NCBI GenBank assembly: GCA_047639555.1
Contig: JBLIOE010000009.1
Location: forward strand, 1-64,000
DNA from: JAJRXC01 sp047639555
GTDB taxonomy: Bacteria; Actinomycetota; Acidimicrobiia; Acidimicrobiales; Aldehydirespiratoraceae
Direction of reading: 5' to 3'
DNA: 64,000 nt
The notes below the pieces were generated by a model. That model ran no database searches and was not told the origin of the DNA. It saw only the letters and a list, made by a program, of their open reading frames with translations. The translations under genes and the position numbers were made by a program. Positions 37,824 to 47,382 of this stretch are shown here, in pieces (positions within the stretch are counted from its first letter, which is position 1; each line of letters opens with the position of its first letter).

Positions 37824-38486
37824 ATGGGAATCACGAAACGAATGTTGGCCGTTCTCGCGGCAATCACGTTGATCGCCGCGGCCTGCGGCGATAACTCTGA
37901 GGAAGATCAAGCCACGATCGACGAAGTCGTCGACGAACTTATCGACGAGTCCCCGGCGGCCGAGCCGGAGCCGGAAGCTGAACCAGAAGCGGAACCCGAG
38001 TCCGACGAACCGGAAGCCGAACCCGAGCCCGAGCCCGAGCCCGAGGCCGCGACGCCGGTGGATAGCTGTGTCGTGCTGCACCACTACCAGCTGTCCGGTT
38101 CCTTCGAAGCGCCCTACCACACGACGGTCTTCATTGAGATTGATCTCACGGGCGACGAAGTGATCGAAGTTGTCAATCTCCAAAACGGACAGAACGCCGG
38201 CACGCCGGGCAAGATCTTGGCGGATAGCTGGCCGACGAATGACGTTGACGGCATTGGCCTCATCGCCGTGAGATTCGAAGTCTGGGGTCCGGGCGACGTG
38301 CTGTTGCCGCAGATCCTGATCGACGGCGAGCCGCTGCACGAGATCCTCGAGGCCCAGTTTTGGGACGGCAACGATGGCTTCGCGGCCGCCGGCGCCGACA
38401 TCCGCGATGAAGAGATCTATCCCGTGGGCGGATGCGCCATGAGCTACATGGTGCAGGCCGACACTTCGGCGCTCGGCTTCGGCTGA
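37824..38486 (+). CDS. Lipoprotein with Pro-Glu repeat linker, unknown domain
   Basis: 220 residues from ATG 37824, with GGAGGT upstream. Lipobox AAITLIAAAC places the acyl Cys at about residue 22. An acidic linker (residues 25-75) consists of Glu-Pro and Glu-Ala repeats. The remaining ~145 residues form one compact domain with two cysteines (SCVVLHH and GGCAMSY) likely in a disulfide; no family is recognised. Located on the outer face of the membrane. The operator-like repeats upstream suggest control by a two-component system. Confidence 0.8.
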   Translation: MGITKRMLAVLAAITLIAAACGDNSEEDQATIDEVVDELIDESPAAEPEPEAEPEAEPESDEPEAEPEPEPEPEAATPVDSCVVLHHYQLSGSFEAPYHTTVFIEIDLTGDEVIEVVNLQNGQNAGTPGKILADSWPTNDVDGIGLIAVRFEVWGPGDVLLPQILIDGEPLHEILEAQFWDGNDGFAAAGADIRDEEIYPVGGCAMSYMVQADTSALGFG

Positions 38487-38553
38487 CAATGCCCCTCCAG
38501 AGGGCTCCGGGGGTCAGTGTCCGGGCGCCGCTCCTTCGTGGATGACGTGTGAG

Positions 38554-39060
38554 CTACGCGTCGGCCACGCGGTGGCGAGCATCTTCGGCGCTGACCACCG
38601 GGGGCTCTGTGGACCAGGGGAAGTTGATCCACTGGTCGGTGCGCTTCCACACGTACTCGCACTTCACGAGTGAGTGCGACTTTTCGTAGAGCACGGCGGA
38701 GCGCACTTCCTTCACTCGATCGCTGCAGAAGTCGTGCACCATCTTGAGCGTGTGGCCGGTGTCGGCCACATCGTCAGCGATCAGGACTGTGGCATCTTTC
38801 ATGTCGACGAAATCGACATAGGGCGGGAGCATGACTGGCACCGGGAGTCGCTCATCGACCCCGGTGTAGTACTCGCAGTTCATCACGTAGATGTTCTTGA
38901 CCGAGAGAGCGTAGCCAAGCGAACCGGCCACAAAAAGGCCACCGCGGGCGATCGCCAGAATGATCTCGGGGCGATAACCGTCGTCGGCCACAACGGTGGC
39001 CAACTCTCGGACGGCGCTGCCGTACGTGCCGTAGTCGAGAATCTCGCGTTCTTCGCTCAT
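38554..39060 (-). CDS. Purine-type phosphoribosyltransferase (Gpt-like)
   Basis: 168 residues from ATG 39060. The PRPP-binding loop is VLIADDVADTGHTLKMV; ILAIARGGLFVAGSL is the upstream PRTase helix, and WINFPW near the C-terminus is shared with xanthine/guanine phosphoribosyltransferases. It would salvage a purine base with PRPP. Substrate base is not certain. Convergent with the lipoprotein gene, divergent from the SnoaL-like gene. Confidence 0.83.
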   Translation of the reverse strand: MSEEREILDYGTYGSAVRELATVVADDGYRPEIILAIARGGLFVAGSLGYALSVKNIYVMNCEYYTGVDERLPVPVMLPPYVDFVDMKDATVLIADDVADTGHTLKMVHDFCSDRVKEVRSAVLYEKSHSLVKCEYVWKRTDQWINFPWSTEPPVVSAEDARHRVADA

Positions 39061-39120
39061 CGGGGAAACCTAGCCGGAGCAAAGGCGACGCGAGCGGGTC
39101 GGGCCTGCCAGGATGCGAGC

Positions 39121-39561
39121 ATGATCTCCACCGTTATCGACAACTGGCACGCGAACCTCCGGGGGCAGTTTCCCGGCGGGCTTGATGAGCTCCTTCACGA
39201 CGACTGTGTGTTCTGGTCGCCGGTGGTGTTTGCGGGCCAGCGAGGCAAAGACCTGACCAAGCTCTACCTCGGCGCCGCGGGCAATGTTTTCCCGGGCGAC
39301 GAACCGGAATCGGCCGAGGCTGAGAGTAGCGAAAGTGACAAGAAGAGCGCGTTTAGATATGTGAAGCAGGTCCTCGACGGGAACCATGCGGTTCTCGAAT
39401 TCGAGACCATGATGGGCGATGTTTCGGTGAACGGCGTCGACATCATCACGTGTGACGACGATGGCAAGATCGTCGAGTTCAAGGTGATGATCCGCCCGTT
39501 GCGGGCGGTCAACAAGGTGCACGAGCAGATGGGCCAAATGCTCGAAAAGATGCAGGGCTAG
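39121..39561 (+). CDS. SnoaL/NTF2-like protein
   Basis: 146 residues from ATG 39121, chosen because the longer frame would cross the divergent phosphoribosyltransferase. The pattern LDELLHDDCVFWSPVVFAGQ near the start and IVEFKVMIRPLRAVNKVHEQM at the end fit the cone-shaped NTF2 fold, with an acidic insert (EPESAEAESSESDKK). Members serve as small hydrolases, isomerases or binding proteins; the ligand is unknown. Confidence 0.75.
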   Translation: MISTVIDNWHANLRGQFPGGLDELLHDDCVFWSPVVFAGQRGKDLTKLYLGAAGNVFPGDEPESAEAESSESDKKSAFRYVKQVLDGNHAVLEFETMMGDVSVNGVDIITCDDDGKIVEFKVMIRPLRAVNKVHEQMGQMLEKMQG

Positions 39562-39565
39562 TTCG

Positions 39566-39904
39566 GTGGAGCCAGCGCTGCTGCCGGATGGCGGCCTACT
39601 TATTCCTCGGCGCCCCTCTCGGCGGGTCGTAACCTGGAGGCGCGCCGCCGGTGCCGGCATGTGCCTCGCCGCGTCCGTGCTGCTCGCCATGGGTTGGTCG
39701 CTGACGTTGTCCGACCTGTGGAGAGACCTCGAACCGTGTGGCAACGTGTGGTCGCACCCGCCCACGGACGCATGCAGCTCCGCCGCTGCCGACCGCTTGT
39801 CGTTGGTGCTCGTTGTCTTTGTGACACCGGCTGCGGTCTTGCTGCTGGTGGGCGCCTACCGACTCCGGTTCGGGACCGGCGACATCATTCCGAAGCGCGA
39901 ATAG
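39566..39904 (+). CDS. Small two-TM membrane protein
   Basis: 112 residues from GTG 39566, four bases after the previous stop, so probably translated with it. Two hydrophobic segments (about 26-45 and 78-97) flank a short outer loop with two cysteines (LEPCGNVWSHPPTDACSS), a likely disulfide. No family recognised. Confidence 0.6.
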   Translation: MEPALLPDGGLLIPRRPSRRVVTWRRAAGAGMCLAASVLLAMGWSLTLSDLWRDLEPCGNVWSHPPTDACSSAAADRLSLVLVVFVTPAAVLLLVGAYRLRFGTGDIIPKRE

Positions 39905-39907
39905 CCG

Positions 39908-41539
39908 TTACGCAACCGTCACTCGGATGGCGTGCCAGCCCTCGGCGCCGTCGGGGGCCACGGCCTTCGGGCCGAGGGGCTGCAGTTCGCCGGCTCCGTC
40001 GACGGCACGCACTCGCAAGATGTGATCGCCGGGGGGAGCTTCCCAGTCGGTCTTCCATTGGACCCAAGTTTCGTCGCTGCCCGGCGCCGCGATCTCGCAC
40101 TCGTTCCAGTCGTCGTTCTCATTGATCGAGATCTCGACGGCCTGAATGCCGCGCGGCGGGGACCACGCGATGCCGGCGATTGCGGTGAGGCCCGCGTTGA
40201 TGGTGGAGCGATGTTGCGGCACGTCGATGCGTGACATCGTCTTCATCGGACCGTCCTTGGACCAGCCGCGGGTGATCCAGTAGCCGTTGAAGTCTTCCAA
40301 GGTGGTGAGGTGGATCTCCTCGATCCATTTCACGGCCGACACGTAGCCGTAGATGCCGCCGACAACGAGGCGGGCGGGGAAGCCGTGGATGATCGGCAGC
40401 GGTTCGCCGTTCATGCCGACCGCAAGGAGGGCGGTGCGGCCATCATCGAGGAGGTCGGTGGGGAAGCCGGCGGTCCAGTCATCGACGGAACGACCAACAA
40501 ACTGGGTGGCGCCGTCTTGCACGCCGGCCCGCTCGAGCAGCTTGGTGATTGGAACACCAAGCCAGTTCGCGGTACCCACGAGACCGCCGCCGACTTCGTT
40601 GGAAACACACGAAAGCGTGACGATGTGTTCCTCCGGTTCCATGTCGAGAATCTCGTCGAAGGTCAGCGTGTAGGGATTGTCGACCATGCCGGTGAACGAG
40701 AGCGACCAGCTGTCGGGGTCGACTTGGGGAACTGAGAGCGCCGTGTCGATTCGGTAGAAGGTGTTGTTCGGTGTGATGTAGGTGCCAATGCCGGGGATGT
40801 TGTCGAACGACCCGGGGGTCATCGAGTCGACGAGCGGGGAGATGGTTGTGGAGGTGCCTGTGCCTTCGCCCGTGAGGCCGCTGAAGTCCAACGCACCGCG
40901 TGCCGCCTCGGCCGCGCTCTCACCTTCCGCCCCCCGAGCGATGCCAACGCCCGCAACCGCCACCGCGCTCACTCCAGCGGACCAGCCGAGGAACGCTCGC
41001 CGGGTTGCCCGCTTGTCTCGTGGGTCTTCGAAGGTGGTGGCCAACCGGGTGGGTCGGTGAAGGCGACTGAGGACAAGAACGAGGGTGCCCGCGCCGAGCC
41101 CCGCGGCGACGAGCGCCCAGAACCAGCTGGCGAGGGCCGGCGACTGCGGATTGCGAGCGGTAGTGAAGCCGCCCAGCACTCCAAAGACGCCAAAGCCGAT
41201 AACGCCGATGCGCATCGACACGCGTTTCGAGAAGTCGCCGAGTACCGCACCCAAAATGAGGGCGGTGACGGTGATGCCCGGAATGAGCGATGACTTGCCG
41301 CTGGTGCCGAGATTCTCGATGCTCTGTTCGGCGACATCGCCCGGTGTGATGTCGAGAATCCATTCGCCCATACCCAGAACCAAGCCCGGGATGGTGTCGG
41401 AAATGCTCTCGACCACTTCGCCAAAGATCAGGGCCACCGCCGCGGCGAGAGCGCCCGCAAGCGCGCCATACCAGCGCGGATGGTCGGCCATCGTGGCACC
41501 CGACGTCTCTTCTTCGGGCATCACCATGGTTTCGGGCAT
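39908..41539 (-). CDS. Membrane-anchored sulfite-oxidase-family molybdoenzyme
   Basis: 543 residues from ATG 41539 (AGGAAG lies about 10 bases upstream). Four TM helices occupy about residues 25-165, then a fifth hydrophobic stretch and linker. The catalytic domain has the molybdenum-ligating Cys in LSCVSNEVGG (C311) and GFPARLVVGGIYGYVSAVKW; a C-terminal dimerisation domain has WSPPRGIQAVEISINENDDW. The active domain faces outside if the final TM follows the usual topology. It likely oxidises sulfite or reduces an S/N-oxide; no heme domain is fused. Needs Moco, whose late and early synthesis genes lie at 24-26.7 kb. Confidence 0.87.
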   Translation of the reverse strand: MPETMVMPEEETSGATMADHPRWYGALAGALAAAVALIFGEVVESISDTIPGLVLGMGEWILDITPGDVAEQSIENLGTSGKSSLIPGITVTALILGAVLGDFSKRVSMRIGVIGFGVFGVLGGFTTARNPQSPALASWFWALVAAGLGAGTLVLVLSRLHRPTRLATTFEDPRDKRATRRAFLGWSAGVSAVAVAGVGIARGAEGESAAEAARGALDFSGLTGEGTGTSTTISPLVDSMTPGSFDNIPGIGTYITPNNTFYRIDTALSVPQVDPDSWSLSFTGMVDNPYTLTFDEILDMEPEEHIVTLSCVSNEVGGGLVGTANWLGVPITKLLERAGVQDGATQFVGRSVDDWTAGFPTDLLDDGRTALLAVGMNGEPLPIIHGFPARLVVGGIYGYVSAVKWIEEIHLTTLEDFNGYWITRGWSKDGPMKTMSRIDVPQHRSTINAGLTAIAGIAWSPPRGIQAVEISINENDDWNECEIAAPGSDETWVQWKTDWEAPPGDHILRVRAVDGAGELQPLGPKAVAPDGAEGWHAIRVTVA

Positions 41540-41727
41540 CTGTACAATCTTCCTGGCCAAGCGGGACCAAGTGGGGGATCGGCGTTCCTCAGTTACAGAA
41601 ACGCTCTCTTTCCTCGTTTGGTTCCCGATCGGCCAGAAATCCGCGAGACTGCGGTATCGACCTCACTTCTCTTGACCCATGGGGCCGCCTCACCGGCCCC
41701 GCCGCAACCGCCACTCTGCCGGAAGGT

Positions 41728-42690
41728 GTGCTCGCCCGAGTCGTACGGGTCGACCGCGGCGAATGTGATGTGGTGAGTGCGGAAGGACGCGTGCGCGTCT
41801 TGTCCGACTCGCAGCGTGCCCAGGACGAGATCGCGCCCGTCACCGGTGACTGGGTGATGATCGCCGACGAAGACGGACTCGGAATGGTGATCACCGAAGT
41901 CCTCGACCGCCAGACCAGCGTGAGCCGTCGCGACCCGGCCGAGCGCGACCTAGAACAGGTTCTCGCCGCCAACGCCGATGTGGTGGCCGTGGTGCACGGG
42001 CTCGACCGACCGCTGCCGCCCGGGCGCCTCGAGCGACTTCTGGTGCTGGCCTACAAAAGTCGGGCCTCGCCGATGGTGATTCTCACCAAGGCCGACGATC
42101 AGATGGATGACGTGACGGAGGGCATCGTGCGGTCGGTTGCCCGCGACGTCCCCGTCCTGCTCACGAGTATCTCGGACGGCACCGGGCTCGATGAGCTGCT
42201 CGCCGCGATAGGCCCCGGTCGCACATTGGCGCTGGTTGGCGCGAGCGGCGTTGGAAAATCTTCGCTCGTCAACGCGTTGGTGGGCCACGAGCTGCTTGAG
42301 ATTGGCGAAGTTCGCAGCTCAGACGCCAAGGGTCGCCACACCACAACCGCTCGAGAACTCGTACTCCTTCCCGACGGCGCCGGCCTGCTGCTCGACACCC
42401 CCGGCATTCGAGCGCTGGGTCTCTGGGAAGCCGAAGACGCGCTCGACCTCGTCTTCGGTGATCTCGAAGACTTGTCGGGAGAGTGCAAATTCGGTGATTG
42501 CGCCCACGAGTCCGAGCCGGGATGCGCCATTGCCGCTGCCGTCGAATCCGGTGAGGTCGACACACGTCGAATGGATCGATACAAGGCCCTTGTCGCGGAA
42601 CTCGCCGCGCAGCGGGCCCGAGAAGAAGAGCGCGAGCGCAAAGAACAGAAAGGCGGCCGCGGCCGTGGGCGCCGTAAGGGCCGCCGCTAG
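41728..42690 (+). CDS. rsgA: Ribosome small-subunit GTPase A
   Basis: 320 residues from GTG 41728, the first canonical start in frame. The circularly permuted GTPase order is visible: ILTKADD (G4), then GASGVGKSS (G1), then DTPGI (G3), and a zinc knuckle CKFGDCAHESEPGC near the end, with a basic tail. RsgA matures the 30S subunit. The frame is open upstream, and residues encoded from about 41656 (IDLTSLDPWGRLTG ... LPEGVLARVVRVDRG) look like the missing RsgA N-terminus, so the true start may be a non-canonical codon. Convergent with the acyl-CoA synthetase gene. Confidence 0.9.
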   Translation: MLARVVRVDRGECDVVSAEGRVRVLSDSQRAQDEIAPVTGDWVMIADEDGLGMVITEVLDRQTSVSRRDPAERDLEQVLAANADVVAVVHGLDRPLPPGRLERLLVLAYKSRASPMVILTKADDQMDDVTEGIVRSVARDVPVLLTSISDGTGLDELLAAIGPGRTLALVGASGVGKSSLVNALVGHELLEIGEVRSSDAKGRHTTTARELVLLPDGAGLLLDTPGIRALGLWEAEDALDLVFGDLEDLSGECKFGDCAHESEPGCAIAAAVESGEVDTRRMDRYKALVAELAAQRAREEERERKEQKGGRGRGRRKGRR

Positions 42691-44186
42691 CCGCCAAGCT
42701 CGCGGGCCGCGAGGGTTCGCCGGTCCACTTTGTCGCTCGCGTTCCGAGGGAGCGAGTCAACGATTCGGATGGCTTCCGGCAGTTTGTACGGAGCGAGAAG
42801 ATCGGCGCCGAAGGATCGGAGATCTTCGAGCGACGGAGGCCCGGCTGGGTCCGCGGGCACGACCACGGCCACCCCGATTTCGCCCATGACATCGTCGGGC
42901 CGAGGGACGAGCACGATCTCGGCGACGGTCTCGAGATCGACGAGCACACTCTCGACCTCCATCGGATACACGTTGTATCCGCCGCGGATGAACATCTCTT
43001 TCAGCCGACCCGCGAGTCGGTAACAACCGGCGCCGTCGAGGTGGGCGAGATCGCCCGTACGCAGCCAGCCGTCGACCAGGGTGTCGGCGGTGGTTTCGGG
43101 GTCGTTCCAGTAGCCCGACATCACACAATCGGACCGCAGCCACAGTTCGCCGATGTCACCGATGGGCATCGGGTTGCCATCGGCATCGCGGATCGATGCC
43201 TCCACCCCCGGCCGAGGGCGTCCGATCGTGTGGAACGCCTCTTCGTCGTCGGCGTCGAGGGCGGTGCCGATGCCGATCCCGCCCGACTCCGTTGAGGAGT
43301 AACGGATGGAGTAACCGGCGCCGAACTTCTCGCGACACTCGCGAACGAGGGCGGGGGGAGATGCGGCGCCGCCGGCGACGATGGCGTTGACGGCCGAGAA
43401 ATCCAGTTCGTCGATCAGCGGGTGCCGCAGCATGAGTGCGAGCTGCGGAGCCACCCCGGTGACCGCCGGCATCTGATGCTCGGCGATCAGCTGCAGCACC
43501 GGGCCGGCCGACCAGCGCTCAAGGAGATGGGTGGTGCGGCCCGTTGCGTGCATCCACGGCATCTTGGTCATGAAGCCGACGTGGGCGAACTGGGTGGACG
43601 AGATGCCGTGGCCACCGCCGCCCCACGCGCCACCAGTGTCGAGTTCGGCGATACGACGGAGCTGCCGGTTGGTGTACCAGGCGCCCTTGGGAAGACCAGT
43701 GGAGCCGCTGGTGAAGCAGATGCAGACGGGGCGATCGGGGTCATCGCTCAGGGTCGGCGCCGGCCCCGCGCCGACCACCCGAAACTGGCCCGCCACGGAT
43801 ACGGGGTCTTTGCCGGGCGTGAGCGTTTCGGTGGGAAACCGATCGCGGTCGACGGCATCAGACAAGTCATCCGTGACGATCACGAGCAGCGGGTCAAGCA
43901 CCGCGAGGCAGCCGGCGATCTCGCGTTGCTTCAGCTTGGGGTTGAGTCCGGCGGTTACGGCCCCAAGCCGAGCGAGGGCGAGGTACAACACGACGTAGTC
44001 GGGGACCGACGGAGTGACCAGAGCGACGACGGACCCTGAACGCACGCCACGGGCCGTCAGACCAGCCGCAACCTCATCGGCCGCCAGGTCGAGTTCGGCG
44101 TAGGAGATCGACCATCCCGCGTCGGCGACATAGGCCGCAGTGTCGGCAAAGTCGCGGGCCGCTCGGCGGCTGATGTCGGTGAGCAC
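42687..44186 (-). CDS. Acyl-CoA synthetase (AMP-binding), first copy
   Basis: 499 residues from GTG 44186 (VLTDISRRAARDF). The AMP-binding P-loop is CICFTSGSTGLPKG; the later motifs are RYSSTESGG, DGWLRTGDLAHLD and the hinge RLKEMFIRGGYNVYP; the catalytic Lys is in PRNASDKVDR. It activates a carboxylic acid as an acyl-AMP and then an acyl-CoA. Its stop overlaps the rsgA stop by 4 bp. Divergent from the amidase gene. Confidence 0.9.
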   Translation of the reverse strand: MLTDISRRAARDFADTAAYVADAGWSISYAELDLAADEVAAGLTARGVRSGSVVALVTPSVPDYVVLYLALARLGAVTAGLNPKLKQREIAGCLAVLDPLLVIVTDDLSDAVDRDRFPTETLTPGKDPVSVAGQFRVVGAGPAPTLSDDPDRPVCICFTSGSTGLPKGAWYTNRQLRRIAELDTGGAWGGGGHGISSTQFAHVGFMTKMPWMHATGRTTHLLERWSAGPVLQLIAEHQMPAVTGVAPQLALMLRHPLIDELDFSAVNAIVAGGAASPPALVRECREKFGAGYSIRYSSTESGGIGIGTALDADDEEAFHTIGRPRPGVEASIRDADGNPMPIGDIGELWLRSDCVMSGYWNDPETTADTLVDGWLRTGDLAHLDGAGCYRLAGRLKEMFIRGGYNVYPMEVESVLVDLETVAEIVLVPRPDDVMGEIGVAVVVPADPAGPPSLEDLRSFGADLLAPYKLPEAIRIVDSLPRNASDKVDRRTLAARELGG

Positions 44187-44236
44187 GCCGAGATCGTAGG
44201 GTGCGAGTCGACGTTGAAACACACATGGGGGACAAG

Positions 44237-45621
44237 ATGACGGATCAACCGTGGATGGGCGACGTGGTGTCGCTGGTGGAAGCCTTTCGGAATGGCGAGC
44301 GCCACCCCCCCGCGAAGAAATGGCGGCAACGCTTGCCGCGGTGGCAGCCGATGAGCGCAACGCGGTCTGCCATGTCGATGCCGACGCCGCTCTCGCCGCG
44401 GCCGAACAAGCCGATGTTTCGCGGCCCTTTGGCGGAGTGCCGCTCGCAGTGAAAGAACTACTCCCGGTTGCGGGCTGGCCCGACACTGAGGCATCGGTCG
44501 CGCTCGCGGACCGGGTGGCGACCGACGATTCGATCCCGGTCGAGCGACTCCGGCTCGGTGGAGCGATCCCCGCCGTGCAGACCACGTCGAGCGAATTCGG
44601 CGGGGTTAATCAGACCACCACCAAGCTCCACGGAGCCACGCTCAATCCCTGGGACACCGAACGCACTCCCGGCGGTTCCTCCGGTGGGTCCGCGGCGGGT
44701 GTTGCGGGCGGGCTGTTCGCCCTGGCAACCGCCAGCGACGGCGGCGGCTCGATCCGGATCCCAGCCGGCTTCTGCGGCCTAGTCGGGCTCAAGCCCACCT
44801 ACGGACGCGTCCCCAAGGGGCCCCAGGTCGGCAATCTCACGGCTGTCGAGGGTTGTGTAAGCCGCAGCATCCGCGACAGCGCCCGTTGGCTTGATGTCAC
44901 CAACGGTGTCGACCGTCGCGATCCGTTCAGCCTTCCTCGGGTCGAGGGGTTCGAAGCCAATCTTGGCGCGGCAGTGGCCGACCTCGCCTCCCTTCGAGTC
45001 GCGATCGTCGCTGATCTCGGGTGCGCAGTCGTCGCGCCGGAAACCGAAGAGATCGTAATTGCGGCCGCCGAAGCACTCATCGCGGCGATGGGTGCCACTC
45101 GAGTGGAGCTCGACCTGCGGTTGCCCCACGTGATGGGCGCCTGGGGGCTCACCGGCGGTATTGGTCTCCGTAAGGAGCTGGGCGACCGCTGGCCCGACTG
45201 CGCCGGTGACCTCACCGGAATGATGCGAGCCAGCATCGAACAGGCCGAGCAACGCGTCGACCTCGCGGCCATGGTCAAGGCCGAGACACGGAGGATCGAG
45301 CTCAACGTGGCGATGGCCGCCATGTTCGATGATGTCGACCTGGTGTTCGCCGCGACCAACCCGTCCACCGCGTTCGGCGCCGAAGGGCACCTCCCGACAG
45401 TGTTTGGTGGTCGTGAGTCCAACGGCGGAAACAATGGTGCCCTCACGACACCGTCGAACATCTACGGCAACGCCGCGATCTCCTTACCGGCTGGCAATGC
45501 GAGCGACGGTCTGCCGGTTGGGCTTCAAGTCTTGGCCCCGCACCATGCCGAGCAGGTTCTGCTCGACGTGGGGTTGGTCTGGGAACGCACCCAGCCGTGG
45601 GCGCTCACCGCACTTGGATAA
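44237..45621 (+). CDS. Amidase-signature hydrolase, N-terminal frameshift at a C run
   Basis: From ATG 44237 (GGGGGA upstream) the frame reads MTDQPWMGDVVSLVEAFRN and breaks at a seven-C run (44305-44311); the frame that continues, from REEMAATLAAVA, holds the whole enzyme to 45621. One extra C would join them into ~461 residues. The Ser-cisSer-Lys triad is intact: Lys in PLAVKELL, Ser in TPGGSSGGSAAG and nucleophile Ser in DGGGSIRIPAGFCG. It hydrolyses an amide; substrate unknown. Either the assembly lost one C or the strain makes a shortened protein from ATG 44320. Its stop abuts that of the convergent synthetase. Confidence 0.85.
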
Positions 45622-47316
45622 CTAGTCCTCGATGAAGGTGTTCTCGGCATCGCCCGAGACCACATTCTTCAGAATCTTCCCGCTGGCATTACGAGGCAAC
45701 GCCTCGGAGCGAATCTCCCAATGGGCGGGCACCTTGAAGCTCGCCAGTTTCTGAGCCACCCATTCGCCCAGCTCCTGGGCTTCGACCGACGTGCCCTCGC
45801 GGGGTACCACGACGGCCTTGACCTCCTGGCCGAGTTCGCGATGGTCCACGCCGATCACCGCGACTTCGAGCACGTCGGGATGTTCGTCGAGCCGGTTCTC
45901 GATCTCGGTGGGATAAATGTTCTCGCCACCGCGGATGATGAGGTCGGTGCGGCGGCTGGCGAGGAAGAGTAGGCCGTCGCGCATGTGGCCGAAATCACCC
46001 GTGCGGAGCCATCCGCCCGGCCGGATTGTTTCGGCGGTTGCGTCGGGGTTCTCCCAATATCCCGGGATCACCATTGGACCGCGCACACACACGTTGCCGA
46101 TGTCGCCGTCGGGAAGCAGCTGATCGTCGTCGTCGTAGATCTTCACGTCGGCGGTGGGAATCGGATATCCGACCGAGTCGGGGTGCGTCGTCAGAATGTC
46201 GTCGGACGCGTGAGTGGCGAGTCCGGCGCATTCGGTGAGTCCGTAACCAACACCCACCGCCTGGGCGGCGTGGGGGAGCGCGGCGCGGCAGGCCCGTTGC
46301 AACTCGGGCGACCACACGGATCCGCCGCCGCCGATCGATTGCACCGAGGACGTGTCGTAGCGGTCGAATTCGGGGTGTTCGATGATGCGCCACATCTGGG
46401 TTGTGACGCCGCCCCAGCCGGTAATGCGGTGTTTCTCGGTGAGCTGCAGCACCTTTTCCGGGTCGAAGCGACCGGTGGTCCACAGTGATCCGAGGCCGGA
46501 GGCCACTGCGGTGATCGCCGAGGCATGGAGACCGGAGATGTGGAACAACGGCGATGCCGCGAGCCGCAGCGCCGGATCGGCTGTAGCAGGTGCACTGTCG
46601 CCCGCGGGGAAGCGCACGGCGTCTCGGGCGCCGAGGATGAACGCACACGACACGTAGGCGAGGAAGTTGCGGTGGGTGGTGATCGCACCCTTGGGTCGAC
46701 CAGTGGTGCCGGACGTGAACAGAATCGCCGCCGGGTCGTCCTCGACGATCGGTACATCGCTCATTGGGATGCCCGCGCCCGCCGCGATCAGGTCGGCAAG
46801 CTCGTCTTCCATCACGATCACGGGCATGCCGGGATCGCCGTCGAGCCGTTCGAGTCGGCGCTGGTCGGCGATCAGCACCTTCGGGGTGGTGAGCTCGAGG
46901 CCATGACGAATCTCGTCGGCCGTCCACCAGCCATTCATGGCCACGGCAATCGCGCCCTGCGAGACGGTGGCCCAAAACGTTTGGATCCACTCGGGCGAGT
47001 TCGCTCCGAGAATGGCGACACGGTCACCGGGACCGATGCCATAACGCTCGCGGAGGGCCGCACCAAGCGCGGCCGCGTGTTCGATGTTCTCGTTGAACGT
47101 TGCGGCCCGGTCATCGTCGAAGAGGTAGTAACGAGCCTCTCCTTCGCCATGGTTGGCCGAGGCGAGAAGCATCTCTCGGAGGTTCTTCGTTCGGTTCTTC
47201 AGTACCAGCATCTCGGTATCACCGACCATCTCGTGGATGGTCTCGAAGTAGCCGCCTTCGCCCGTAAGTAACGCGTGAGCGGCGGGAACGGTCATCGTCG
47301 GTATCGGCGAGTTCAT
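45622..47316 (-). CDS. Acyl-CoA synthetase (AMP-binding), second copy
   Basis: 564 residues from ATG 47316. P-loop AILFTSGTTGRPKG, then GYGLTECAG, GGWLRTGDFGHM and RTDLIIRGGENIYP; catalytic Lys in PRNASGKILKN. An N-terminal region of ~60 residues precedes the usual fold start. It belongs with fatty-acyl or aryl-CoA ligases. Divergent from the acyl-CoA dehydrogenase with 66 bp between starts, so both may answer one promoter region. Confidence 0.9.
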   Translation of the reverse strand: MNSPIPTMTVPAAHALLTGEGGYFETIHEMVGDTEMLVLKNRTKNLREMLLASANHGEGEARYYLFDDDRAATFNENIEHAAALGAALRERYGIGPGDRVAILGANSPEWIQTFWATVSQGAIAVAMNGWWTADEIRHGLELTTPKVLIADQRRLERLDGDPGMPVIVMEDELADLIAAGAGIPMSDVPIVEDDPAAILFTSGTTGRPKGAITTHRNFLAYVSCAFILGARDAVRFPAGDSAPATADPALRLAASPLFHISGLHASAITAVASGLGSLWTTGRFDPEKVLQLTEKHRITGWGGVTTQMWRIIEHPEFDRYDTSSVQSIGGGGSVWSPELQRACRAALPHAAQAVGVGYGLTECAGLATHASDDILTTHPDSVGYPIPTADVKIYDDDDQLLPDGDIGNVCVRGPMVIPGYWENPDATAETIRPGGWLRTGDFGHMRDGLLFLASRRTDLIIRGGENIYPTEIENRLDEHPDVLEVAVIGVDHRELGQEVKAVVVPREGTSVEAQELGEWVAQKLASFKVPAHWEIRSEALPRNASGKILKNVVSGDAENTFIED

Positions 47317-47382
47317 GGCTGCTGAAACTAGCGCATCGCCCGAATCTGATACACCGTCAGATCCTCGCTACCCTTCGTCGTC

